A DNA stretch of 44,634 bases from positions 1 to 44,634 of IMG/VR virus record IMGVR_UViG_3300045742_000078. One strand, given 5' to 3'. Positions 1-7,762 of this stretch are shown here, piece after piece (position 1 is the stretch's first letter; every line of letters begins with the position of its first letter). The position numbers and the translations under genes were made by a program. A model generated the notes under the pieces. The model saw only the letters and a program-made list of their open reading frames with translations. It had not been told where the DNA came from and searched no databases. The DNA comes from a virus.

Positions 1-1715
1 ATCAAGATGGCGCAGTCCTGAGCACCGGCGGGGAGCAACTTGCGGGTGATGGTCTTGATCTTCTTCTCGACACGCTCGTCCGTATCCAACTCGCCGTCGA
101 TGTCATCGAACACCATGAAGTCGGGGCGCTGGTCCTCCAACTTCACACCACGAGCAGCAGAGTCGAGGCCCATGGCGTCGAGGGTGAACCCGGTCTTGGT
201 GCGGATACGGTTGCGGCGCCAGCCCTTGGACGTGCCGAACTTGCCCATGAGGCGCTCGCCGAGTTCCGGGTAGGCCATCTCGATGGTGTCGGATTCGAGC
301 ATGGCCGCGACGTTGGCAACGTGGTCGTCCGCCTGGTCCTGAGTCTCAGAGACGTAGATGCCGTACTTGCGCTTCTTGCGGGCGGCGACGGCGACCACCG
401 CCAACTCGGCGGAGGTTGAGTTATGGGTGGGGATGAGATCGCGTCCAGCGAGGTAGAGGCCATCACCCCTGGTCACCTCGATACAGCGCCCAGATTCGCT
501 GGCCACCGGGGCGATGGAAATGATCGCCACCTGTTCCCGGCGTCCAAACGTGGGGACACACTTACGTCGTAGCAACCCGTGCCCCAGGCCATCGTGGGGG
601 GTCCACGAGGCCACCCATCGCACGCCACTGGTGGGGACCATGGTCACGTCTCCGTTGAGGTCGGTGACGGGGTGCGGCTCTCGATCATCTTCCTCGGTCC
701 AGAGCCGAGCGTTGTATCCAAGGGTCCTAGCAAGGGTCTGCACGGATCGAGCAAGTGACTCAGAATGGGAGACGTACCGAACACGCCCGCGACGCCGGTC
801 AACGTGACCGTCAGAATCGACCAAGCCAGCAAGAAGTTCTCGTCGTTGGCGCTCGGAACAGGTGAAATATTCGTCAGGGATATGCTTGTTGCCCAGCAAC
901 CGGGCTGCGTCCAGGCGACGCCGAAGCCCCTCGACCAAGATGTAGTTGCAGCCCGTGTTCTGTTGGACATACCTGTTCTTGATCACTTCGCCGAACGATT
1001 CAACAATCGCTGCGATTTCGTCCGAATCGCTTGAGGCCCCCGCCGCCAATACCCCGGTCTGAGAGTTGCCATCACCGAGCCAATACCCAAGGAGATATGG
1101 CGAGATGGTGAACTCGCGGTCTGGCCCTTGCAACGCATCGCGGTGCGGCATCATGAAGCGCCCGCGCCCACCAGTGAAGAACGCCTGAGCGGCGATCTGC
1201 TGGGTTTCCATCGTGCGCCACTTGCGGGGACTGCGATCCAGAACGGTCCACTCGTGTTCCGGGTCAGCATCCAGCCAAGTCCCGTCACTGAGGGTGACTC
1301 GATAGAGGGGTCGTTCAGTCCTTGGGCCAACCCAGGTCACGGAAGTCGATTCGCCGTCCGGCCCGTACACCATGTCGCCCACTTGAAGGTCACCGTGACG
1401 CTTCCATCCGTTAACGGTCAGGACCTCTGTCGAATCCGTTAGGCGCTTACCATGCCCTCTTGGCCAGATCGACACCCATGGACGCGGGCGCTTGGCTGGC
1501 TCAACTTCCCAGACCCAATCCCAGAACTTCTGGTGGCCTTCCGACATCGGCCGGTCGGCGGCGGCCGGGAAGAACATGTTGATCCATGGCTGCCACAGGT
1601 CGGCCTCGACCACACGGGCCAAGAGGTACTGGTAGTACGCCTCGCGCTCCTCGGGGCTAGCCTTGGCCAGCAACTCCTCAGAGATGACGACGAAGCCGTC
1701 ACCCGCCTCGGCCAT
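1..1715 (-). CDS. terL: Terminase large subunit with in-frame intein, 3' end outside window
   Basis: DNA-packaging ATPase/nuclease of the phage head. The start is ATG at 1715, overlapping the terS stop (TGATG). Residues 1-90 are the N-extein and end in the Walker A start WPRGHGK. An intein occupies residues 91-432. The C-extein resumes with STSAEL, so splicing restores the P-loop GHGKST. Further on, VFDDID is a Walker B/DExx-type motif. The nuclease domain lies past the left edge. The N-extein fits the usual TerL ATPase layout, with an aromatic-rich segment before the P-loop. Without splicing the ATPase would be inactive. Known from the family: the P-loop is a common intein site. Inferred: head genes (portal, capsid) follow to the left, outside the window. 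Confidence 0.93.
   Translation of the reverse strand, partial: MAEAGDGFVVISEELLAKASPEEREAYYQYLLARVVEADLWQPWINMFFPAAADRPMSEGHQKFWDWVWEVEPAKRPRPWVSIWPRGHGKRLTDSTEVLTVNGWKRHGDLQVGDMVYGPDGESTSVTWVGPRTERPLYRVTLSDGTWLDADPEHEWTVLDRSPRKWRTMETQQIAAQAFFTGGRGRFMMPHRDALQGPDREFTISPYLLGYWLGDGNSQTGVLAAGASSDSDEIAAIVESFGEVIKNRYVQQNTGCNYILVEGLRRRLDAARLLGNKHIPDEYFTCSERQRRELLAGLVDSDGHVDRRRGRVRYVSHSESLARSVQTLARTLGYNARLWTEEDDREPHPVTDLNGDVTMVPTSGVRWVASWTPHDGLGHGLLRRKCVPTFGRREQVAIISIAPVASESGRCIEVTRGDGLYLAGRDLIPTHNSTSAELAVVAVAARKKRKYGIYVSETQDQADDHVANVAAMLESDTIEMAYPELGERLMGKFGTSKGWRRNRIRTKTGFTLDAMGLDSAARGVKLEDQRPDFMVFDDIDGELDTDERVEKKIKTITRKLLPAGAQDCAIL
420..1445 (-). mobile_element. Class 3-type intein with LAGLIDADG endonuclease in TerL
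   Basis: 342-residue in-frame insertion exactly between Lys and Ser of the P-loop. Residue 1 is Arg (codon CGC), not Cys/Ser. The C-terminus is THN followed by Ser+1. Block B reads PEHEW (His64, Trp66). Block F has Cys321, in SGRCIEV, where class 1 inteins usually carry another residue. The penultimate block has Thr340 before His341-Asn342. Trp66/Cys321/Thr340 match the W-C-T signature of class 3 inteins, which splice from an internal Cys when residue 1 is not a nucleophile. Two dodecapeptide-like motifs, LLGYWLGDG and LLAGLVDSDG, indicate a LAGLIDADG homing endonuclease. The reading frame is open throughout, so it is probably active. Confidence 0.88.
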
Positions 1716-2290
1716 CAGGTCCGATCCTGCCAGGGGTCGTCGTCATCGAGGTCAGAGATGTCGTCGGGGACCGCAAGAGGTTCGCCAGCCTCCAACTCGG
1801 CCCGGTACTCATCGATGATCTCGGCGTCCTCGATTTCCTTCTGGTCCTGTTGGTTTCGAGTGGCGAGGCGCTGAGCCAGGGCGACCATGGACGCGTCATC
1901 GAGTTCGATCCCAGCGACTACCTTCACAGGCCCACCGCCCTCACCGACCAACTCGACCCGGTTGGTGTCTCGGCGCCCCCATCGTTCGGGCCAAGAGCGT
2001 TCCAGATACCAGGCGGACGCCTGCCAGGCACCTTCGCCCGCGGCCTTCTGGATCTTGGCAAGCGAGGCCACCTCGGCGTCGGCTCGGGCCTTCTCCAAGG
2101 CTTCCTTGAACTCGACGTACTCAGGTGGGGCGTCGGGGTCGTCGGCCTTGAGAATCCAGCGACGGAGCGTGCTGTAGGAGAGGCCCGCATAGCGCGCCGC
2201 CGTCTCCAAGTAGTTGCCACCGCGAACGGCCTGCAGCAACTTCTCGGCTCGATCCTCATTGAACTTGGAGGGGTGTCCACCTTCGGCCAT
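1715..2290 (-). CDS. terS: Terminase small subunit-like DNA-binding protein
   Basis: 191 residues. Residues 8-45 (EDRAEKLLQAVRGG.. AARYAGLSYSTLRRWI) form a helix-turn-helix of the type used by phage small terminases to recognise the packaging site. A helical middle section rich in Lys/Glu/Ala follows, and the C-terminus is acidic (DDISDLDDDDPW). It lies directly upstream of terL and overlaps it by one base (TGATG), the usual terS-terL arrangement. The ATG at 2290 is preceded by a TAAGAT -10-like box only 6 nt away and by no clear Shine-Dalgarno sequence, so a leaderless start is likely. Assignment rests on position and the HTH; sequence alone could also fit a generic HTH regulator. Confidence 0.82.
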   Translation of the reverse strand: MAEGGHPSKFNEDRAEKLLQAVRGGNYLETAARYAGLSYSTLRRWILKADDPDAPPEYVEFKEALEKARADAEVASLAKIQKAAGEGAWQASAWYLERSWPERWGRRDTNRVELVGEGGGPVKVVAGIELDDASMVALAQRLATRNQQDQKEIEDAEIIDEYRAELEAGEPLAVPDDISDLDDDDPWQDRT

Positions 2291-2296
2291 GCGGGC

Positions 2297-2302
2297 ATCT
2301 TA
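2297..2302 (-). promoter_or_regulatory. Predicted leaderless -10 box for terS-terL
   Basis: On the minus strand TAAGAT is followed by GCCCGC and then the terS ATG at 2290. That places a TAnnnT -10 hexamer at the distance expected if transcription begins at the start codon. No Shine-Dalgarno sequence is visible. Inferred, by analogy with the other TAnnnT/start pairs in this window. Confidence 0.45.
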
Positions 2303-2321
2303 CCTCATGCGGACAATATAG

Positions 2322-2343
2322 CGTCACAGGTACATGGTAAGGT
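2322..2343 (+). promoter_or_regulatory. CGTCAC-N10-TAnnnT element, plus-strand copy
   Basis: CGTCAC (2322-2327), ten bases, then TAAGGT (2338-2343), upstream of the only plus-strand gene (2382). It is the same element, with the same spacing, found upstream of several minus-strand genes, and here it is inverted to match the gene it would serve. That orientation match is the best argument that it is a promoter. A leader of about 32 nt with an AAAGGA ribosome site would follow. Confidence 0.55.
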
Positions 2344-2381
2344 GCTGCAGAACGTAATCGACACCGATGAAAGGACACACC

Positions 2382-2840
2382 ATGATCCCCAAGGAGAGTC
2401 TCAACACCACCGCAAGAATCCGGCTCGTTATGGTTCGCAACAACGACAGCATCGACTGCTTCGAGTTGCGAGTCACCGACGAGCGCTCCGGCACCTTGTT
2501 CTTCGAGGCCAAGATGACCATGGAGCAGTACGCCATCATGGTCGGCGGCAACACCGAGGTGGGCGAGATCCCCCTCGAACTCCGGGGCCTCGAACTCGTG
2601 GGCCTCCGGCGCGAGAACAAGACCGTCAAGGTCGAGTTCCCGCTCGATGGCGGCCCCGGCTGGGGTCAGCCCATGCTCGACGCCGTGCGCGAGCACGTCG
2701 AGGCCACCTACAGCGCCGACGGCTGGAAGGCCAGCGAGTACGAACTGTCGAACTTCAACGGCCACCGTCTCAAGAAGAACCGCGACGCCGGGGTCCAGAC
2801 CTACTCCATCGGCATCGCCCGCTACGTCGAAGCGGATTGA
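2382..2840 (+). CDS. Hypothetical protein, only plus-strand gene
   Basis: 152 residues starting MIPKESLNTT. AAAGGA lies 7 nt upstream of ATG 2382; the earlier in-frame ATG at 2367 has no ribosome site. The protein is soluble and mixed alpha/beta, with no membrane segment and no cysteine cluster. Features include NDSIDCFELRVTDE, a Lys/Glu-rich strand region (RRENKTVKVEFPL) and a C-terminal basic loop (GHRLKKNRDAG). Codon third positions are strongly GC, as in the neighbours, while the opposing minus ORF (2256-2765) lacks a ribosome site. It is divergent from terS and convergent with the gene ending at 2971, so it forms its own transcription unit. Phage genes placed alone on the opposite strand are often regulatory or early, but I do not recognise this family. 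Confidence 0.8.
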   Translation: MIPKESLNTTARIRLVMVRNNDSIDCFELRVTDERSGTLFFEAKMTMEQYAIMVGGNTEVGEIPLELRGLELVGLRRENKTVKVEFPLDGGPGWGQPMLDAVREHVEATYSADGWKASEYELSNFNGHRLKKNRDAGVQTYSIGIARYVEAD

Positions 2841-2905
2841 CCCTTACCTTGGGGCCGAGTAGGGCGAGGCTGCTTCTCGTGGCGGTTGTCGTGGCGATGC
2901 CCTGA

Positions 2906-2924
2906 TCTCCGCCCCCTACGGAGA
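2906..2924. terminator. Hairpin between converging genes
   Basis: TCTCCG (2906-2911), 7-base loop, CGGAGA (2919-2924). It lies in the 130-bp gap between the plus gene ending at 2840 and the minus gene ending at 2971, where a bidirectional terminator is expected. The stem is short and no T-run is present, as is common in GC-rich actinobacterial systems. Nothing else was recognised in the gap. Confidence 0.45.
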
Positions 2925-2970
2925 GTCTGACCCTGGGCGCAGCACTTGCGGCGCCGTGGCGGGGGGTTGA

Positions 2971-3300
2971 TCACGTTTCCAGCGCAGCCGCCTGTCCAGC
3001 CCACTGAGCCAAGCACGCAGACGAGCAGAAGTGCACGACGGCCATCGGGGGTTCGGAGTCAAACTCCACCTCGATGGCCTCGTCGCCATCCTCGAACTCG
3101 GGCATCGAGTCCATTTCGACCATGCCCTGGCCGGTGAAGAACACTGAGTGCATGGACACCATCGGCATCTGGCTTGCCGGGGCGCCAGGCTCCTCGATCC
3201 AATCGGCGCCGTAGCGCGTGAGGCGCCACCACGTCTGGAAGTCCTCGTCATGCTCGGAGACTGCCTTGGAGCAGCCATCACACCTCAGGCACACCGACAT
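2971..3300 (-). CDS. Small cysteine-containing, probably zinc-binding protein
   Basis: 109 residues. An N-terminal CLRCDGC and a C-terminal FCSSACLAQW motif look like the two halves of a treble-clef or MYM/TRASH-like zinc finger, separated by an acidic middle (EFEDGDEAIEVEFDSE). No other domain was recognised. ATG 3300 lies 6 nt after a TACGCT box in a CATCAC element, so the transcript may be leaderless. It is the last gene of the clamp-helicase region before the convergent terminator. Function unknown; a protein-protein or nucleic-acid adaptor role would be speculative. Confidence 0.72.
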   Translation of the reverse strand: MSVCLRCDGCSKAVSEHDEDFQTWWRLTRYGADWIEEPGAPASQMPMVSMHSVFFTGQGMVEMDSMPEFEDGDEAIEVEFDSEPPMAVVHFCSSACLAQWAGQAAALET

Positions 3301-3306
3301 GAAGCC

Positions 3307-3326
3307 AGCGTAACCGAGGTGTGATG
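3307..3326 (-). promoter_or_regulatory. Variant CATCAC-N8-TAnnnT element
   Basis: Minus strand: CATCAC (3326-3321), eight bases, TACGCT (3312-3307), six bases, ATG at 3300. It differs from the consensus by one base and has a spacer two bases shorter. The match continues into the A-C-C that often follows CGTCAC. Confidence 0.42.
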
Positions 3327-3355
3327 TCTACGACCTGCGATGTTGAGCGGGGTCG

Positions 3356-4450
3356 TCAGCGGGTGTGGACGGGCATCAGGAGCCGCATCCGAGAGGCACC
3401 GGCGCAGTAGTCGGCCGCCTCCTCGATCCCCCAAGGCTTGAGGGAGTCCTGGCCGAACATCGAGTCCACGTTGGTGCCCTCGAAGAAGTCAGCGAGGAAC
3501 TGCGGGTTGAATCCGACCTCATGTTCGATGTGGCCAAGGGCCTTGATCTCGATGGTGCTCTCGTCGCTGTTCATGGCGAGCATGACGGTCGTGGAATCCA
3601 CCTGGGTGATCTTCACCGGGGTGTCCCAGGACCACTTGTTGCGGCCGAGGGCCTTGGAGAGCCGGTGGATCTTGAGGGCAGCGTCACGCAGTTCCTCAGT
3701 GATCTTGGCCCCGGAAGGCTTGCCGTCGGGGATCAGGCTCTTGTAGCCAGGAAAGTTCCCATCGCGCAGGCGGCAGACCACCTGGGCGTCACCGTGGTCG
3801 GTCCACATGTGGGTCTGGTCGGTCCACGCGGTGAAGAACTTGGGGTCCCCCAGGCGACACATGGCCTCAGCCGCGGGCCGCGGGATCAGGAACTCGCCGT
3901 CCCAGGCGTGCTCGGGGACCTCGACCATCGACAGGCGGTAGGAGTCCGTCGAGACGTAGGAGCCGCCGTCGTAGAACACGGAGTGCAGCACGGGGCGGTG
4001 CTCGTCCTTCGAGGCGAACAGGAGGGCCTCGTTGAGCGCCCCACCGTGCAGCCGCACCTCGGCGGCCGAGACACCCTTGAGGGGGGCCGAGGGCATCTTC
4101 TCGGTGGTGGAGGGCTTGATGGTGAGGGTCGTCTTGCCGGAGGTGATCCGCAGGACCCCCTCGACCATCTCGGCCTCGATGGCTTCGTCCTTCATGGCGC
4201 CCATGAGGCGCTTGAAGCGGGTGAACGGGATGACGACCGAGCCGGTGGACTCCACCTGCTGGCCCTTCACCTTGATGGATTCCCAGCGGTCGCGCAGGTC
4301 AGTGGTGGTCAACTTGATGACCCCCTTGCCGCGGGCCTCGATCTGGACGCCGCCCGTGTGGGGCATGGCGAAGCGGTAGTTGCCCGACTCTCCGGGCCTG
4401 ATGAGATCGAGGGCCTTCTTGATGGCCGATGCGTCTGCGGTGAACTTCAT
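3356..4450 (-). CDS. dnaN: DNA polymerase III beta subunit-like sliding clamp
   Basis: 364 residues, the usual length of a bacterial beta clamp (three repeated domains). It starts MKFTADASAIKKAL at ATG 4450 with AAGGAAAGC upstream; the start overlaps the helicase stop (ATGA). Recognisable family features are STDSYRLSMVEVP in the middle domain, DGNFPGYKSLIPD (domain 2-3 region) and the C-terminal MRLLMPVHTR, resembling the LMPVR end of DnaN. It is a ring-shaped processivity factor that would tether a polymerase or other clamp-binding proteins to DNA. No DNA polymerase gene is in the window, so it may recruit a host polymerase or one encoded elsewhere. It may also compete for host clamp partners. 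Confidence 0.9.
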   Translation of the reverse strand: MKFTADASAIKKALDLIRPGESGNYRFAMPHTGGVQIEARGKGVIKLTTTDLRDRWESIKVKGQQVESTGSVVIPFTRFKRLMGAMKDEAIEAEMVEGVLRITSGKTTLTIKPSTTEKMPSAPLKGVSAAEVRLHGGALNEALLFASKDEHRPVLHSVFYDGGSYVSTDSYRLSMVEVPEHAWDGEFLIPRPAAEAMCRLGDPKFFTAWTDQTHMWTDHGDAQVVCRLRDGNFPGYKSLIPDGKPSGAKITEELRDAALKIHRLSKALGRNKWSWDTPVKITQVDSTTVMLAMNSDESTIEIKALGHIEHEVGFNPQFLADFFEGTNVDSMFGQDSLKPWGIEEAADYCAGASRMRLLMPVHTR

Positions 4451-7200
4451 CGCTTTCCTTTCTTGGCGGCCCAGGCGGGCCGGTTCCGTGAGCGAGCCTT
4501 CTTGGCGGCGATGTGGGCAGACAGGGCGTCGCTCAGTTCGCCAGCCGTCCACTCGGGATCGATCTGCATGCGCCACTTCTCAGCGGCACCGATCTGCTTC
4601 TCCGTCGGCTTCCGCTTGCGCCATGCAGCGTTGCGGTCAGTGAGGGCGGCGGCCCCGTTCTTGCGAACGAAGTCCTCGCCGACACCCTGAGCCATCTCAA
4701 GGTCCACGTTGTTGATGAGAGTGCGGAAGCCCGACCCGTCGGGACGCTTGGTCGCACCCTGGTCGGCCGGGACGTAGCCGTCCTCCCACTGCAGGTAGGA
4801 GTGGTAGCGGCGGCCGTGCTCGGCCTCGACCTCAGGCTCCACGGCGATCGGTTCGATCACCACGCTGCCCACCTCGCGGTCGCCCAGGCTGATCTGGTAG
4901 CAGGTCTGAGCGTTGGCGTTGTTGTAAGTGATCCACGCCATCGGCGACTCAAGAACCTTGCGGAACAGGTCGGCCTCGGCGGCCTTCAACTTGCCTTCCT
5001 TGATCTCCTCCTCGACCTGCTCGTCCATGGCCTCGGTTACAGGCATCTCACCCTTCTCGAAGGGGTCCTGCTTCTTGATGCCGAACAGGGAGGGGACGGT
5101 CACGAGCGAGTGCTCGGCGGAGGCGCCCACCACATCCATGACGAGGCAGTCGGTCTTGCCGGGGTGGCGGCGAGTGCCGCGCCCGATCATCTGGGTGTAG
5201 AGCGCCCGGCTGCGCGTGGGACGGGCCACCACGATGCAGGAGGTGTCGGGGTCATCGAACCCCTCGGTCAGAACGGCACAGTTGGCGATGACACGCACGT
5301 CGCCCGCGGCGTAGCGGGAGAGGATGTCGCGACGCTCATCGATCGGAGTCTCACCCGACACCATCTCGGCGACGACACCGCGCTCGCGGAGTTCGTCACG
5401 GCACTCTTGGGCGGTGGCGACCGTGGGAGTGAACACCAGGGTCTTGCGCTCGCTGGCGTACTTGAGCCAGGCGTCGGCGATCAAGGAAGGGGCGTCGGCG
5501 TCATGAAGCATCTGGCCCGACTGTCCGGTGTCGTAGTCGCCCCGCACCTTCTTGACCTTGGAGAAGTCGGCGTCGAGGGTGACGCGCATGCCTCGGAGGT
5601 CGGAGAGATAGCCCGAGCGGATGCCCCAGAGCATGTCGTAGGTGAACGTGATCTCATCGAACACGTCGTTGAGGCCCTTGCCGTCGCCGCGGTCTGGCGT
5701 GGCGGTGACGCCGACCAGCAGTGGGCCATCCTCGCTCCCGGCACCGAGGTGCTCGATGATGTTGAGGTAGGAGATGGCCTTGGCGTGGTGCGCCTCATCG
5801 ATCACGACGAGGCCGAACCTGTCGGCTGGCAACTGCTCACGGCGCTTGGCCCGAGCGAGTGTCTGGACTGAGGCCACGACGACCTGATGGTCAACCTCGT
5901 TGCGCTCAGCCTTGACCACGCCGATGTCGGCTCCCGGCCAGACCTGCAGCATCTTGTCGGCGGCCTGAGTGATCAACTCGTCGCGATGGGCGAGGATCAG
6001 GGTCGGCACTCCCATGCGCTGGGCCAGAGACGAGAACATGATGGTGTTGTGAGTGACGATGTAGCCACGCGTGACGTAGAGGCCGTCGGGGTTGGCGACC
6101 TTGATGCACACCTGCTCGACATCGGGGCCGTCTGGCTCCACGGAAGCGACGATCTTGGCCGGGTCGTACTTGGTGGGGGCGACCCAGGTGGCAGTCTTGC
6201 GGGGGAGACGGAAGGGGCACATGTCGGCAGGCAACTTGACGTTGACTCGCCAAGAGGTGCGCCCCTGCTTACGCTCCCCCCGGTAGGTGTAGGTGGGGGT
6301 GCGGCTGGTGATGTTCCGGGCGATACCGCCGAGGCTGCGAGTCAACTCCGCGACCGCCTCCACGAGCGCCTTGCTTGCTGACGCAAACTCCGCCCCGCCG
6401 TTCCTCATGGTGCAGCCATCGGTGTCCATGAGGCCACGCAGGAGTGCGAGGCGCTGGCCGGGCGAACCCAGCAGGTAGATCGCCGGGACGTGCTTCTCCC
6501 ACGACCGGCTTCCCAGGAGGCCCATCGAGTCGAGGGCCGCCACTATCCGCTTGGGAATCTTGCTGTAGGAGGTGTAGGGGCTGGTCTCATGGGGTCGATC
6601 CACGGGCCAACCGAGATGGTCGATGATCTCGGTGTCGGTGCAGATGGTCGGCCCCCACGACGAGATCGACCCATCCCCCAGGATGGCCCCGAGGGTGTAG
6701 GGGTCGATCGGGAGAGGAACATCATCGAGGTGCACCGGCTCCACCACGGGGATGTGCCAGCCAGGCTGCAGTTCGGCGGCCGTGACGGTGCGCCACGGGC
6801 GATCCCGGTACTTGTCGTGCTTCGAGCGCGTGGTCCACAGGTGCTCGGGTCCACAACGGGTCCACGATCCGTCTCGGAAGGTCACCCGCACGACGGGCTG
6901 AATCCCCTGGGGGTGGATCGACTCCACCACCACGGGCTTGCCGTCCACCCCGATGACCTCATCGCCAGGCTGCAGGTCACCCATGGTGGCCCACCCGGCC
7001 GGGGTGAGAACCGGCTCGTCCAGAGGGGCCTGCTTACCCAGGCCGGTGGCAGCGACCCCGAGTTGGCTTCTGACTCCGCGATCCGCTGCGTCAGAGATGT
7101 GCCCGAGGGCTTCTTCTTGGTAGGGGCGCAGAGCGATCTGCGGGGCCTCCGTTGTTGGCGGGGCGACGTGTCGATCGAATCCCATTGAAATCTGGCTCAT
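4447..7200 (-). CDS. SF2 DEAH-type helicase with in-frame intein
   Basis: 917 residues before splicing, about 588 after. ATG 7200 has AAAGGA upstream; the longer N-terminal extension is out of the mRNA context. A Q-motif-like segment (ALRPYQEEAL) is followed by Walker A TGLGK, the intein (residues 57-385), then TIMFSS. Motif II is VVIDEAHH, motif III GVTATP, motif V region VLTEGFDDP and motif VI QMIGRGTRR. These define a RecG/UvrB/Rad25-like superfamily 2 helicase with two RecA lobes. A Lys/Arg-rich tail (AKKARSRNRPAWAAKKGKR) probably binds DNA. It is translationally coupled to dnaN, suggesting a replication or recombination role. Confidence 0.92.
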   Translation of the reverse strand: MSQISMGFDRHVAPPTTEAPQIALRPYQEEALGHISDAADRGVRSQLGVAATGLGKQAPLDEPVLTPAGWATMGDLQPGDEVIGVDGKPVVVESIHPQGIQPVVRVTFRDGSWTRCGPEHLWTTRSKHDKYRDRPWRTVTAAELQPGWHIPVVEPVHLDDVPLPIDPYTLGAILGDGSISSWGPTICTDTEIIDHLGWPVDRPHETSPYTSYSKIPKRIVAALDSMGLLGSRSWEKHVPAIYLLGSPGQRLALLRGLMDTDGCTMRNGGAEFASASKALVEAVAELTRSLGGIARNITSRTPTYTYRGERKQGRTSWRVNVKLPADMCPFRLPRKTATWVAPTKYDPAKIVASVEPDGPDVEQVCIKVANPDGLYVTRGYIVTHNTIMFSSLAQRMGVPTLILAHRDELITQAADKMLQVWPGADIGVVKAERNEVDHQVVVASVQTLARAKRREQLPADRFGLVVIDEAHHAKAISYLNIIEHLGAGSEDGPLLVGVTATPDRGDGKGLNDVFDEITFTYDMLWGIRSGYLSDLRGMRVTLDADFSKVKKVRGDYDTGQSGQMLHDADAPSLIADAWLKYASERKTLVFTPTVATAQECRDELRERGVVAEMVSGETPIDERRDILSRYAAGDVRVIANCAVLTEGFDDPDTSCIVVARPTRSRALYTQMIGRGTRRHPGKTDCLVMDVVGASAEHSLVTVPSLFGIKKQDPFEKGEMPVTEAMDEQVEEEIKEGKLKAAEADLFRKVLESPMAWITYNNANAQTCYQISLGDREVGSVVIEPIAVEPEVEAEHGRRYHSYLQWEDGYVPADQGATKRPDGSGFRTLINNVDLEMAQGVGEDFVRKNGAAALTDRNAAWRKRKPTEKQIGAAEKWRMQIDPEWTAGELSDALSAHIAAKKARSRNRPAWAAKKGKR
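6046..7032 (-). mobile_element. Class 3-type intein with LAGLIDADG endonuclease in helicase
   Basis: 329 residues inserted between Lys and Thr of GLGK/T. Residue 1 is Gln, not a nucleophile. The end is VTHN followed by Thr+1. Block B is PEHLW (His64, Trp66), block F has Cys309 (EQVCIKV), and Thr327 precedes His328-Asn329: again the W-C-T set. LAGLIDADG-type motifs are TLGAILGDGSI and LLRGLMDTDG. The N-terminal blocks align with the terL intein without gaps (His64/Trp66 fall at identical positions), so the two inteins look related, although they sit in different host proteins at analogous P-loop sites. Confidence 0.88.
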
Positions 7201-7229
7201 GTGTTTGGTCCTTTCGTCGTGGTAGACCG

Positions 7230-7238
7230 ATAATAGCA
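7230..7238 (-). promoter_or_regulatory. Extended -10 candidate upstream of the helicase
   Basis: TGCTATTAT on the minus strand (7238-7230), an extended -10 (TGn-TATTAT). A leader of about 22 nt would carry the AAAGGA ribosome site before ATG 7200. No -35 hexamer was convincing. Confidence 0.4.
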
Positions 7239-7260
7239 CATCCCCCTGACGGGAGTCGAG

Positions 7261-7273
7261 CCTGTTCTACAGG
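7261..7273. promoter_or_regulatory. 13-bp inverted repeat, possible operator
   Basis: CCTGTTCTACAGG is CCTGT-TCT-ACAGG, a perfect 5-bp dyad just upstream of the helicase promoter candidates and overlapping the TAACCT box by three bases. Its position suits repressor binding; the short dyad could also be chance. Confidence 0.3.
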
Positions 7274-7292
7274 TTACTCGGAGGGTGTGACG
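7271..7292 (-). promoter_or_regulatory. CGTCAC-N10-TAnnnT element upstream of the helicase
   Basis: CGTCAC (7292-7287), ten bases, TAACCT (7276-7271). The first part lies inside the last codons of the upstream gene, so its match to the element is constrained by coding and could be partly chance. The spacing and the A-C-C-C after CGTCAC nonetheless match the copy at 38237. Confidence 0.45.
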
Positions 7293-7756
7293 TCGGACTT
7301 CCAGACGAGAGCGCACGGGCCGTAGGAAGGCTCGCCGTCGCACTCGCAGATTGGATCGGCGCGCCCACACCGCTGGCAGTTGGGCCATCCGAATGGGTGG
7401 CCCTCATCCACGCCCTCGTCGGGGCCAACCCAGCAGGTGCAGTCGCCGGAGTTGGTGCACTCCATCTGCATGTGGATCATCTGGGTCAGGCCGGGGATGG
7501 CCTTGCCGAAGCGGACACCACCGACCTGCCATGACTCCTGGCAGTGATAACAGAACCCCGTTTCGAGGTACTGCTCCATGGCCCCAAAGTCGCCGAAGCG
7601 GATGTGCGGGCCGTCGTCCCCCAGGGGGTCGATGCGCTCCCACTCGGCGTTGAGCGCCTTGAAGGACTCCACGTCGCCCTTGAGCACGGCGTCCAGAACG
7701 CCCTCCATGATCTCGACGCGGTGGGCGTCGGACGCGCTCATCGGCTCCTTGTCCAT
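7274..7756 (-). CDS. Cysteine-rich, probably zinc-binding hypothetical protein
   Basis: 160 residues, start MDKEPMSASD at ATG 7756. Helical acidic N-terminal half. The C-terminal half has CYHC, CTNSGDCTCW and CQRCGRADPICEC, an array of Cys pairs typical of structural zinc sites. No catalytic motif recognised. The start lies 6 nt after a TAACAT box and has no ribosome site, so leaderless translation is likely. It is followed by the helicase after a 73-bp gap with its own promoter candidates. Family unknown. Confidence 0.75.
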   Translation of the reverse strand: MDKEPMSASDAHRVEIMEGVLDAVLKGDVESFKALNAEWERIDPLGDDGPHIRFGDFGAMEQYLETGFCYHCQESWQVGGVRFGKAIPGLTQMIHMQMECTNSGDCTCWVGPDEGVDEGHPFGWPNCQRCGRADPICECDGEPSYGPCALVWKSDVTPSE

Positions 7757-7762
7757 CACCCC

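Noticed and set aside
420-1445. Arg at intein residue 1 as evidence of a dead intein
   Set aside because: The W-C-T residues of class 3 inteins are intact and the same pattern occurs in the helicase intein, so inactivity is not implied.
2256-2765. Minus-strand ORF overlapping the plus gene
   Set aside because: No ribosome site, unusual composition (Gly/Ala/Val-rich shadow), and the plus ORF has a clear AAAGGA site and promoter element.
1850-2905. 351-codon plus ORF across terS and the plus gene
   Set aside because: Runs antisense through two well-supported genes in other frames; low-complexity Arg/Gly sequence typical of high-GC shadows.
3365-5871. Long plus ORFs opposite the clamp and helicase genes
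   Set aside because: Antisense shadows created by GC-rich codons; no ribosome sites or domains.
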